The notes under the pieces were generated by a model that searched no databases, had not been told where the DNA came from, and saw nothing but the letters and a program-made list of their open reading frames with translations. This document shows, piece after piece, positions 44,755 to 54,822 of a stretch of DNA of 64,000 nt. Positions within the stretch are counted from its first letter, which is position 1, and each line of letters opens with the position of its first letter. Source of the stretch: Apiosordaria backusii (lineage: Eukaryota > Ascomycota > Sordariomycetes > Sordariales > Lasiosphaeriaceae); NCBI GenBank assembly GCA_030549205.1, contig JAUKTV010000004.1, forward strand, positions 930,001 to 994,000, in the 5' to 3' direction. The translations under genes and the position numbers were made by a program.

Positions 44755-47700
44755 TTAATTCGGCCCCTCCCCCTTCTGCTGCGCATTCATAAACTCATCA
44801 ATCGGGTTCTCCCTCTCCTCCGCCGGCGGCGTAAACTGCCTACTCAACCGGCTCATACTCGGCCTCCCAAACTCCGCCGACGCCATCTTCCTCACCCCCG
44901 GCCTCCCATTACTATTGCTATTCACCCCCCTCGCACTCCACCCCGGCGTCAGCCCCCCCTCCAGCCCCGGACCAGGCGAGCTAGCACTCGTCACCGTCTT
45001 GAGCGACGCCACATCCCCAAACCCACCACCCATCGGCTTCCTCAACACACCCTCATCAACCTCACCCCCCGCAGCAACACCCACCGCACTCGGCCCGTCT
45101 CCCCTTTCCAGCTGACCAGCATGCATCCCCAACACCTCCATAACCCCCTCCATAGCCTCCATCTCCTGCGCCAAATCCTGATCCGTCGGCCAAAACGTCC
45201 TCTTCACCGCCGCAACGCCAAGCTCAAAGACACACAGAGCGGATAGCGCCAGGAAGTGCACAATCCACCAGTATCCCTCTCTGCCATATCTCTCAAGAAA
45301 CGCGTCACCGACACTATACGGCCCAATCGAGGGCTTGAAAATAACCGCCAACAAGATGTTCCACAACCACCACCCAAACACAGACAGGAACAGCCCCACA
45401 AAAATGATGATATTCCTGTTCCTCACTCGCAAAAACAGCTTGAGATTGATAAACACCACCGCCAGAGAGAAAGCCAACGTGCCGACCGTGTAAAGATCTG
45501 TCTCGACTGGCCAAGGAGCAAGCGCGTAGAGATAATAGACGCAGTTGTAAATAATGACCGATTCCGTCACTCCCAGCACCATCCAATACAGCCAAAGCTT
45601 AAAGTTGAAGCCTTGGGACTTTTGACCAAAGGAGTACAGCTCTGGGACGGCAAGCAAGGTTTCGGCGGAGAGGTCAGTCTCCAAAATACCGGGGAGGATG
45701 ACACAGAGAGAAGTGAAGAGCGTGTTGAAGACTGCCAGACTGGTGGACTCGAAGATGGAGGTGCCGGTGTACCCGTTGTAGTGCTGGTATTGAGCCTGGA
45801 TGAGGTAAAAGACGATTTCTTTCCAGAAAGTGGCGAGGATGTATTTGCCTGTGCGGGCGTAGCACCAGCGGCCGTGGACAAACAGCAGGCGAGACAAGAA
45901 ACGGAATTGACCGATGGAGTAATCCGAGATGCGGGCGGCTTGAGTACCCTCACGTCCGTTGATGCCGATGCCGAGATGGGCGCATTGGAGCATGGCTACG
46001 TCATTGGCACCATCGCCAATGGCGAGGGTGACGGCTGAGGGAACTTGGCGGCGGACGCATTTCACTAGGTTGGCTTTTTGGGAGGGAGAGGCGCGGCAGC
46101 AGATGACCGAGTCAACTCTGGCAACGAGGTCGAAGAAGAGAAGACGAAGGTTGGGGTCTTCGTCTACGACAGTCAAGGTCTGTCCGTCAATGACTACCAC
46201 CGAGTGAGGGGCCATGCCACGGCTGACATCAGTCAAGGTTGCGTTGATGCGGTCCTGCAGGTCGCCGTGGCTCACGTCCAGGATGTAGACTTCGGAGAAG
46301 GGCTTGCAGATTCTGGCTGAGTGGGCAATGTTGATGGCGGTCTCACGCTTGTCACCAGTCAACATCCAGACCTTAATATTGGCACGACGGAGCTTGTCGA
46401 TCGTCTCGGGGACACCTTGCTGGAGCTTGTCCTCAATGGCCGTGGCACCCGCCAGCTCATAGTCCTGCTCAATGATCTCTGCAGCGTTCTCGATACGTTC
46501 CTGGCGGTTGACAAGACTGGTAGTGGCCTCAAGATAGATCGACTTCCACGTCTTGTACTCACTTTCTTCCAAGTACCGGTACGAGTACATCAGCGTTCGC
46601 AATCCTTCGGTGGCAAAGTCATCGACGTGCTGGAAGCAGCGTTCAAAGACAGCACCCTCATTAACTGCGAGCTGCTCGTCCACCATCCCCTCTAAAGGAT
46701 CATACGCAGCAAGACGAGCAAGTTCCAATGATCGGTTTCGCGCCATGGACTGCCGGGGTGTTTGATATGCCTCTTCATTACCCGGCGCATCCAAACCATC
46801 GGCCTCACGACGAGCAAGCCAATTCTCAAGGCCTTCCGAAACCATAGACTTCCGCCAACTGCTCTTCCGATCCAGAGCAAGCGATCTGCGCATGAGGTCC
46901 ATGCTGCGACGCTGTACTGCCGAGGGGCTCTGCAAACTTGCACGTCGCTGGAAAGCTTTTTCTTGCTCTACGCTTTTCCGCATGCTGGCCCTCCGCTCCA
47001 CGGCCGAGGCAGTCTGCATAGCCAGAGACTTTTGCTTCAGCCGGGGCAGTATGACACTGTCAGCCCCCTTGGTGAAGACGCAAATCCTTCCGTCAGGCAT
47101 GCGGAGGACAATAGACATGCGCTTCCGCTTGCTGCTGAACTCAATCACATCCAAGATTTGATAGGTCTCTTCGGTGTCTGGGCCGCTAGCATTCTCCATT
47201 CTGACAGTGACAGATTCGGTGGTTCTCTTGATGACAGTATAGCCGAGCTGTGCTGCAGCTCTTACCAAAGCCAACTCGTCCGGAGAGGCAGCTTGGTAGT
47301 CGATCTTGCCATCCTCATCCTCTTCGGGAAGACATGTATGGCAGAGTGCCAAGCAGAGAAGAAACTGGCGAGCCTGTCGTGAAAACGGCGTGTTGGGCTT
47401 TTTCTGAATGTAATCCGTCATCTCATCTGTCCTGAGCTCCGGTTGAGCATTCGTTGGGCGAACAGATGACTTCCACCCGGAAAAGGAAGGTCGTCCGGAC
47501 ATGGAGGGACGTCCAGACATGGAAGGGCGACCAGTCTCAACGACAGCAGAGGGCACGTCCATGTCGTGCAGCCAGGCCGTGCCAGCGACACTCATCTTCC
47601 GGAACTGCATCAGATTTTCGGTCAGGGTACCCGTCTTGTCGGAAAAGACATAGCTCACACACCCCAAATCTTCCAAAATGGTCGTGGTGTTGAACTTGGC

Positions 47701-49701
47701 AGGGATGTCATTGACCTCATCGTACATCTCGACATCATGGAGCAGGAGAAGCTGACCCAGCTTCACCAACTCCAGCGAGACGTACATTGACAGAGGAATC
47801 AACGTGTTGAGCGCAATCAGCATCGAGATGAACACATGGCTCAACTGGACGGTCTCTCCCGAAAGATAAAACGCCCTCCACTCCTCGTTCCTGCGCCACA
47901 TGGTATACCCAGCCGTCAACCCACCCGCAAGAACAAAAACAAAGACCACCAACAGCAGCACAATGCGATTAAGCGAGCGCTGCATCTTGGGAGCCTTTGC
48001 CCTAACATTCTTATTGGCATTCATCCGGATCTTGCACTCCTCGCCCGTATTAATCACCAGCCCCGTAGCCTGTTTCGTGTTCCGCAACGTCGAACCCCGG
48101 TAAACAACCTCGTTCAACGTCAACGGCCTCGTCTCCCCACCCACCGTAACCTTTCCCTCATAATTATAAAGATCGAGATTCGGATCCTCCGACACAACCT
48201 CCGCCTCGACCGCCGCCATACTCGCCACCGAAGCACAATGCTTCGCCAGCAACGGGCTCGCCTGCTTGCTCTTCAAATTCGTCTCCCCATCCAGCGCCAT
48301 CGTCTCAATATACGCAATCCCATTCTCGTTCGTCGCATGCAGCAAGACAATATCCGCCGGCACCGGATCATCCCTCTCCAACCTAATCACATCCCCCACC
48401 CTAATATCCTGCCACTCCGTCCTCACCCACTGGCTCGGCTTCTCCACCACACCCCCCTCACTCTCCGTCCCCTTCAATTCCAAAATATGCATCTCCCCCT
48501 CCCCACCCACCCTTTTACTCTTCTCCCTCTTCCCATTAATCAACCCTCCCAACTTTCCCTTCCTTATCCCATCCTCCTTCCCAGCATCCGGATCCAAAAC
48601 CCAAGCCCCGCTCCTATTCTCCTTCACATCCAGCTTATACCGCCTATAATCATCCCACCCCTCCTTCGCCATACTCAACGCCACAAACGCAAGCAGCGGC
48701 CCAATAGTGGTATACGTCCCCGTCGTCGACAGCCCCGGAACCATCTGCAGTATACCAATCACCAAAAAGTAAAAGTTCGCCAGCTTCTTAAACTGGAAAA
48801 ACAATTGCTTCGGCAGGAAACTCCAGATGGTGTACCTCGACGATCTGATGGCATTAGAAATATAGGGCTTGCCCGTCCTTTCATCTTTAAACGGTTTCCT
48901 CCTCGCCCTGCCAGGTAACAGCGCGATGTGCCGCCCATCTTTACTAGGAGGGATAGGTTTCTGCCGGAGGAGACCTTCCAAAATGTATTTTTTATATAAA
49001 GGCGCGGTGGTCTTCTTGAATTTAGACCAATGTTTTCTCGTCAGCTGGCGGTGTCGGGATTTTTGCCTCGACAGCCAGTCGCGCGGGATGTTGGTGTAGC
49101 TCGTCCTCCCTTCCTCGTCGTCGTCGAGGGGCGTGATGGGAGTAGCAGAGGTAGCGGGGGCCATGGTAGTAGAAGCAAGCTGCTGGACATCGGTGTTGCG
49201 CCTCTCGTCAAAGGTTTGGCGGGGGCGGGTTAGGGATATTCTTGATTCTTCTATGCGTGTGACTGGATTTCGAAAAGCATTTTGCGAGCTGGTGGAGACA
49301 CGGCCGGGTGGTTGGTGATGTTGTTGGATGGGGGAGAGGGTGCTGCTGTTCTCCTGGGCTATTTGTGTGGGTGACGGCCCGAGCTGTTGGGATGATTCGA
49401 TCGTGTAGAGCCCAGTCCTCAGCTTTAGCGCCGGTGGCGGACGTCGTGATGCGCTCGAGTGGTGTGTTTGCCCGCTGCTGTCCAGGGAGTGTCGAGCTCG
49501 TGGGACACTGGCGAGTGTTGGCGGGGAACTCAGAGAAGGTCTCGTGGGCGTGTTTGTCCCAGTGCGAGAAGGCTCGCGAGGCTCTGGGAGGGAAATTTGA
49601 GGAACGGGCGAAGTAGGCGTGGGTTGCGAGCTCTGCAACTCGATTTGCTCAAGCCTCGTCCTGAGCGCCTCTGCGGCGTCATGGTGGCTTCCTGACGCCA
49701 T
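44755..49701 (-). CDS. P4-ATPase phospholipid flippase, Dnf3-type, 1648 aa
   Basis: One uninterrupted exon. The start is ATG at 49701 (MASGSHHDAAEALRTRL); the codon six bases upstream is GTG. A cytosolic Pro/Ser-rich N-terminus of about 200 residues precedes SRYTIWSFLPKQLFFQFKKL and TM1-2. The actuator-domain TGES equivalent is IETMALDGETNLK. The phosphorylation site is VFSDKTGTLTENLMQFRKMS near residue 687 (the Asp is intact). A GRPSMSG repeat occurs three times just after it. The nucleotide-binding stretch includes QAASPDELALVRAA and the hinge motifs are VWMLTGDKRETAINIAH and LAIGDGANDVAMLQ. Ten TM segments in all. ILEDLGCVSYVFSDKTG with RKMSVAGTAWLHD points to the Dnf3 rather than Dnf1/2 branch. 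It flips PC/PE or PS at TGN and plasma membrane. Confidence 0.9.
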   Translation of the reverse strand: MASGSHHDAAEALRTRLEQIELQSSQPTPTSPVPQISLPEPREPSRTGTNTPTRPSLSSPPTLASVPRARHSLDSSGQTHHSSASRRPPPALKLRTGLYTIESSQQLGPSPTQIAQENSSTLSPIQQHHQPPGRVSTSSQNAFRNPVTRIEESRISLTRPRQTFDERRNTDVQQLASTTMAPATSATPITPLDDDEEGRTSYTNIPRDWLSRQKSRHRQLTRKHWSKFKKTTAPLYKKYILEGLLRQKPIPPSKDGRHIALLPGRARRKPFKDERTGKPYISNAIRSSRYTIWSFLPKQLFFQFKKLANFYFLVIGILQMVPGLSTTGTYTTIGPLLAFVALSMAKEGWDDYRRYKLDVKENRSGAWVLDPDAGKEDGIRKGKLGGLINGKREKSKRVGGEGEMHILELKGTESEGGVVEKPSQWVRTEWQDIRVGDVIRLERDDPVPADIVLLHATNENGIAYIETMALDGETNLKSKQASPLLAKHCASVASMAAVEAEVVSEDPNLDLYNYEGKVTVGGETRPLTLNEVVYRGSTLRNTKQATGLVINTGEECKIRMNANKNVRAKAPKMQRSLNRIVLLLVVFVFVLAGGLTAGYTMWRRNEEWRAFYLSGETVQLSHVFISMLIALNTLIPLSMYVSLELVKLGQLLLLHDVEMYDEVNDIPAKFNTTTILEDLGCVSYVFSDKTGTLTENLMQFRKMSVAGTAWLHDMDVPSAVVETGRPSMSGRPSMSGRPSFSGWKSSVRPTNAQPELRTDEMTDYIQKKPNTPFSRQARQFLLCLALCHTCLPEEDEDGKIDYQAASPDELALVRAAAQLGYTVIKRTTESVTVRMENASGPDTEETYQILDVIEFSSKRKRMSIVLRMPDGRICVFTKGADSVILPRLKQKSLAMQTASAVERRASMRKSVEQEKAFQRRASLQSPSAVQRRSMDLMRRSLALDRKSSWRKSMVSEGLENWLARREADGLDAPGNEEAYQTPRQSMARNRSLELARLAAYDPLEGMVDEQLAVNEGAVFERCFQHVDDFATEGLRTLMYSYRYLEESEYKTWKSIYLEATTSLVNRQERIENAAEIIEQDYELAGATAIEDKLQQGVPETIDKLRRANIKVWMLTGDKRETAINIAHSARICKPFSEVYILDVSHGDLQDRINATLTDVSRGMAPHSVVVIDGQTLTVVDEDPNLRLLFFDLVARVDSVICCRASPSQKANLVKCVRRQVPSAVTLAIGDGANDVAMLQCAHLGIGINGREGTQAARISDYSIGQFRFLSRLLFVHGRWCYARTGKYILATFWKEIVFYLIQAQYQHYNGYTGTSIFESTSLAVFNTLFTSLCVILPGILETDLSAETLLAVPELYSFGQKSQGFNFKLWLYWMVLGVTESVIIYNCVYYLYALAPWPVETDLYTVGTLAFSLAVVFINLKLFLRVRNRNIIIFVGLFLSVFGWWLWNILLAVIFKPSIGPYSVGDAFLERYGREGYWWIVHFLALSALCVFELGVAAVKRTFWPTDQDLAQEMEAMEGVMEVLGMHAGQLERGDGPSAVGVAAGGEVDEGVLRKPMGGGFGDVASLKTVTSASSPGPGLEGGLTPGWSARGVNSNSNGRPGVRKMASAEFGRPSMSRLSRQFTPPAEERENPIDEFMNAQQKGEGPN

Positions 49702-52700
49702 GCCCACCGAAATAGTCTAGAGCTGACGACCTGCGCGCGCAACAGAGAGCTCGGTGGAACAAAGGGATTGGGGGATGGCGGATTTGGGGGCGTCGTTCAA
49801 GGTGCGCCTGGCATGACCCGATTGGTGGTGTCCTTACGAGAGGACAAAGGGAGGATGTAATGCGAAAAACTGAAAAACGGGTTGCAAGCAGTGAGGCTGC
49901 TGGTCTGGACCTCTTTTTGGTCAGCTGGGAAAAGAGAGAGAGACGAGTGTGACAGAAAGCTGGAACAACCACGACGTATCTTGGCGGCTGAAATGCTTGA
50001 ATTCCGATATGCAAGGATCCCGGCTGCTGTGTCCGTCCCACGTTGTCGCAACCCCCCCTGCGCGTGCCGGGTGTTGTGGCTGTGAGAATCAGACGGGCCC
50101 AGAAGTTCATTCAGAGGACAAATCCCGATCCTAGAAACTACAGCCCTGAAAGTGCTCTCCGGATCCGTATGGCTTTGCAAGTGACGATGTTGAAAAAATG
50201 TTTTGGAATCTCAAATTGTATACAAGACAGGTGGCCTGTGCAATGCAACCGTCGGCGGAAACCACTTTGACAAGCAAGAACACGACCAAAAAAAAGTTGG
50301 CAAGTCAAGACAGCGCCGAGGTCTTCCAAGTCCGCAACGCCAAAAAGACCCCGCTGGATCGTCCGCACAATCGTCCACCAATGTCCACCAGCACCAGCGC
50401 GCCATCATCATCGAACCCGTTCAATTCTGGAGTCCGGCCCCGTTCTGGTATCAATCGCGTTGTTTGTCCGGCCGTTCCTAAAATCCCGCTTTACCGGACC
50501 ACACCGTAACCGTTCGTAGCAGCGTACAATGCAAAGAAAATCAATTCTCATGCCCACACCGTTCCACAGCATGATCGCAAGCGATCCATGGGTTAAAACT
50601 CCCTTGGGAATATGGATACGTCCACCCATTCTGGGAATGCACCTCCGTCCGAAAGTGACGGTTAAACTTCTTGGCAGATCGTATGAAGTGGCCCCCCGTA
50701 TCCATCTCACCGCATTCGAGTTACCTGTTCAGGCTCCCGTATAAAAACCCCCCTTCCATCTCCCCTCACATCCACCACAGCATCTGACCGAACAACGCCA
50801 CACATCTTGGAACCACACACACACCACACCGCCAGCATCCAAGCAGGTGTGAAGTGTGGACCGCTATCTTCCACTCATCAAACAAACTCGAAAAGGGCTA
50901 ACAAAACCGCTTGCCGTCCAACGACACGCATCGCGTCCCACGGTCCTGGAAACTAGCAAGACCAGTATGACAGTTTTGACACGTTGAACAATCCCTCTTA
51001 AAAAAAGCCCGGCCCTGCAGCGGTTGGCGTCGTCCCAACATGAAAATCTTACTACTTCACACAAGAACTAAAGTAGCCAACCCTGACAGTGACAGCGGAA
51101 AAGCGCATCAATCAACGGCCAGAGATAGATCCCTAGTGTACTGTACATACATAGCGGCAGGCAAACACGCCGCTCCCACCTCACTCATGCCACTCTGACC
51201 TTACATCAGATCAGATCTCACATTCATTCAAAATAGGGCACAACCTACTCCCCAGCTTTTTTCCCTTGCATTGCTGTGTCCCCTCCTGGCGCTCGGGAGC
51301 AGGCAGGCACTGCAACCGAGAAAAAAAGCTTGGTTTGTTGAGTGTCAGCCTTGCCACACGCACACGGCCTTGACCAGCAGCATGCATCGCGATGGTACAG
51401 TCCTACTGCTGATATGAACAAAGTCCCAAAAATGCAGTCCGAGGCGAGGGCGAATCTAACTATCTGGCAAAAACCCAATCCATGATGCTATCCTCAAACC
51501 TACATCATTTTATTCCACCGCCACGGTACCCTCCAGGACGGAATACCGGGACCGGGCATGAAAGCATTCCCGAAAAATACAGAACGGCTGGAAAGCAACC
51601 GCGAATGCAACGTCGCGATTTTATTCTTGGCCCCTCCAAAGTGCAGAGACATATTCCGGGCGGCTCGCTGCAGGTCCTCTGCATCCCATCCCGTCTTCTC
51701 CGTGCACTCGAGATAATTACGGATAGGACCGTAAAGCTCACCGTGCTTCCAGGTTGTCTAAGGTACCTAGCTCGTCCGCTTGGACTTCACGATGCCCCCA
51801 ATCATCTCCCAACCCCACGCTGATCAGCCCTATCCACTGCTGTCAAAGCGTACACACCTAACGTAATGCAGTCTACGTCCATCCTGTAGTTCCAAGTGTC
51901 GATACAAATCACATGGCAAAGAAACCAGATCAAGTTCAGTGGTATTGTGTGTTTTCAATTAGGATCCTGCCGTGAAGTCATAACCTAACACCCACAGCAC
52001 CCAGGGTAGCAGCCGAGTAGCAAACAAAAAAGTGGCGAGTCCATTCCTATATGTTATGCACCACTTCCGGGCACCACCTCCACGGCCCACTTCCCGCCAT
52101 GTCGAGGGACTATTTTCCTCCTCTCTCCACTCACTACTACTTCCCCTCTCAACAACCCTCGGCCCGGCCTCTGGTCACTGCTCCTCAATTCTCCTGCCTC
52201 AACAGATCCCGCGCCCTTTGCTATCAGCGCTTTCCCAAATCAACTCCAAGTTTCCCGATTCAGCCTTCCCAGTTATACGCAGCGCAAGAAAATGCCCCAA
52301 TATTAGAACCTCAGTACCAGATAAATCAGCCTCCTGGGCCTCGCCATTCATCGCTTCTCCCGTCGCCAAAACCGGGCCACCACAGAGAAAATTCCATACT
52401 CGGTGATGCTCCCTGCTGGCTCGCGGGCTGAAAAAAAAAAAGAAAAAAGTGGAATCAGGATATGAAAATAGGGAATTGTTATTAAAGCCTTTCCCAGGAC
52501 CGCTGCAAGACACGAAGCCCTCGGAATATCGAAATCGATAGACGAAAAAAGATCCGCAATCAAGATGATGAAACGCAACGAAGTAAGATGCCAAAAGAGA
52601 TAAAGTCCGGAACCGCTGTGCCAGACGAGCACGAAGAGTGGGTATCGTCATGCAAAGTCGTGGCTGATAGATGAAATGGGACAAGAATGAAATTCGAAAA

Positions 52701-52872
52701 AGATTTCGATGGTTGGGTCGATTTGGCGGTGTAAATCGGATATGAATGAATATGTCGTGAACTTTTGGTGTGTGCTGGAAGCTAGGAAATAAATGACCAC
52801 GAAAGCTCCCTGGTATATACAACGAAATTCCTCTTCAAACGCCGGAGACAAAGTCGAATCTGAAACAATGTT
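49702..52872. other. Intergenic (3.2 kb)
   Basis: Promoter region of the flippase (left) and 3' flank of the homeobox gene (right). No conserved coding sequence. GTATAAAAAC at about 50739 is followed by a CA-rich leader-like stretch but no credible coding frame follows. Confidence 0.5.
50738..50748 (+). promoter_or_regulatory. TATA-like element without identified downstream gene
   Basis: CGTATAAAAAC is followed by a pyrimidine/CA-rich stretch resembling a fungal transcription start and leader (50749-50850). No coding frame with recognisable content follows, so this could drive a non-coding RNA or be non-functional. Confidence 0.2.
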
Positions 52873-54822
52873 TTATTGGGCCTGGACGCTCTCTGGTGAC
52901 AGAGAAGACGGATCAACATCGTAGTGTTTGAGATCCATGTACTGATTCAGTTCCAGCTCAGTTTGGTTAGACTCCATGAACGGCGAGTGCGGGTGTAGTG
53001 GCAGTGTCATGGTGTGCTTGTTGCCGGGATACATGTCATTCATACTACCGTCGTCTGAAATCGCCGAACCATCGCACATTGGCTGCATCGACATGGGAGG
53101 AGATTCGCCGACAATGGCCGGGTCGGGATGATTGAACGACAGTGGCGAGATCGAAGGTGGGGGAACACCCAAGTTGGCAGGGTTAACCATAGGCGAGAAA
53201 GTGCCACTATACGGCGTATAACTACCAGCAGGAAGACCGTGGCTCTCTGGAGCTTGCGAGGCGAAGAAGTTGGGGCTCGAGAATTCTGATGGCGAAGGGG
53301 CCGTTGTTGCCGACAGAGGGTACTGGCGCATATCCAAGCTGCCGAAACCAGCACGAGTATCAATCCGCAGGTTTGGTCCGATGGGACCCAGCAAGTTGGG
53401 CTGCTGGGGAATCGGGCTGAAAATGTGGGGATTCTGCGCATGAGGCTGGTTCTCCGGCTGCGTGATGTGAAAGCTTGGAGGATTCTGTAGCAACTGCATG
53501 GTCTGGAAGTCGATGGGACCGGGCACACTGCGACTGCGCTGTCTCTTATGACCTGGTCCGCGCATCATCATCGTGTGTTGAGCAGCAATGCCCCATTGAG
53601 TTTCCTGGAACATGCCCACATGCGGCTGAGCAAAGTTCGGCTGAGAAGAGGGTCTGGCCTGGGGAGAGACGGGAGCAGACATGGACAGCGTGTGGAGCTG
53701 GTCGAACATCGGAGGCGGCGGCGGCGGCGCTGTATGGCGGTGCATGAACGACTCCAAGCTGACCAACTTGGCCAGTTGGCCGCTCAAAGCCTTTGGGTTT
53801 CCACCGAGGTGGTGCGTCATGCAGCGAGAGGCTTGCAAGTCTTCAGTGAAATCATTGACCTGAATGAAGGTCGAGGTGGTGGCCGAGTCCATGTAAAAGA
53901 ATGGAGGCTCGAGCAGCTCAATCGTGATTCCGGCGAGGTGATCATCCGAGTTGTTCAGGTAGATGTTCTTGATGTAGGAAAAGGGGTATTCGATCTTGTA
54001 GCCCGCCTGCTCATTGTTGATGTAGTAGGTCATGGTGCACTTATCAGGTGAGTAGAACACGATCAGGTCCATCGCATTCTGTCCAACACGGGTCCATCTT
54101 CCGATGGTGAGCGAGCGGCAGTTGAGATGATGAATCACTGAAACAGTTGAGTTAGCGAAGATATTCCAAGCTGGCAATCCAGTATTTGAGCGACGACTTA
54201 CAAACTTTGCCCTGGCCACCCTGCTCAGCGCCCATCATGCCTTGGTGCCCATATGGGAAGGGACCCGGGCGACCAAAGAAACCAGGGATGCTCTTTCCAG
54301 ATTCCATCGCTTGCATTGCGAGATACTGGCGCATGGATTCGGGAATCATGGTATCCAACTCCTCGCCGCTCTCGAGGCTTTTTTTTGCCAGCATCTTGAT
54401 TTTGGCACGTCTTTGTCGACTGTCAGCAAGCGTTTCGAATCGCTGAAAACAGAAAATCAAGAAACTTACCGATTCTGGAACCAGATCTGGACAGACCTCT
54501 CGGTCATGTTGATCTCTTCCGCTATCCTCTCGCGAACGGTGGCTGTGGGTGTTGGGTTCTTGTTGAACTCAATCTCGAGCGTGGTCAATTGATCCTGGGT
54601 CGCGCGCTGTCGTTTTTGGTTCTTTTGTTGTTGGGTAAGGGTGCTCTTGCGGGGAGGGCGCCGCGAAGTGCTCTGCCCGGGCTTCGTCTCCATCTTCATG
54701 TCCTTGGTGGGAGTGGTGGCATTCGATCCTGGCAGGGAAGATTTGGTGGAGCATGGCGAAGTCGAGAGCTGGGGGGTTTGGAGGGACATGCCCTCCTCTT
54801 GCTTGACCACGTCGGTAGCCAT
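52873..54822 (-). CDS. Homeobox transcription factor, 608 aa
   Basis: Exons 54822-54470, 54410-54202 and 54137-52873. Introns are GTAAGT...AAAG and GTAAGT...TCAG. The homeodomain spans about residues 58-125: RKSTLTQQQKNQKRQRATQD, QLTTLEIEFNKNPTPT, ERIAEEINMTERSVQIWFQN then RRAKIKMLAKKS. The recognition helix is WFQNRRAK; Trp, Phe, Asn and Arg are all present and the second exon junction falls exactly within it. A conserved downstream domain follows (LTIGRWTRVGQNAMDLIVFY, YYINNEQAGYKIEYPFSYIK). The C-terminal half is Pro/Ser/Gln/Met rich, activation-like, with TAPPPPPPMFDQ. Fungal homeobox proteins of this layout regulate morphogenesis and conidiation; the exact orthologue is not clear. The start could be an in-frame ATG at 54939 instead. 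Confidence 0.88.

Noticed and set aside
47836..48918. 360-residue plus-strand open frame
   Set aside because: Antisense to the P4-ATPase, which is intact and has all catalytic motifs.
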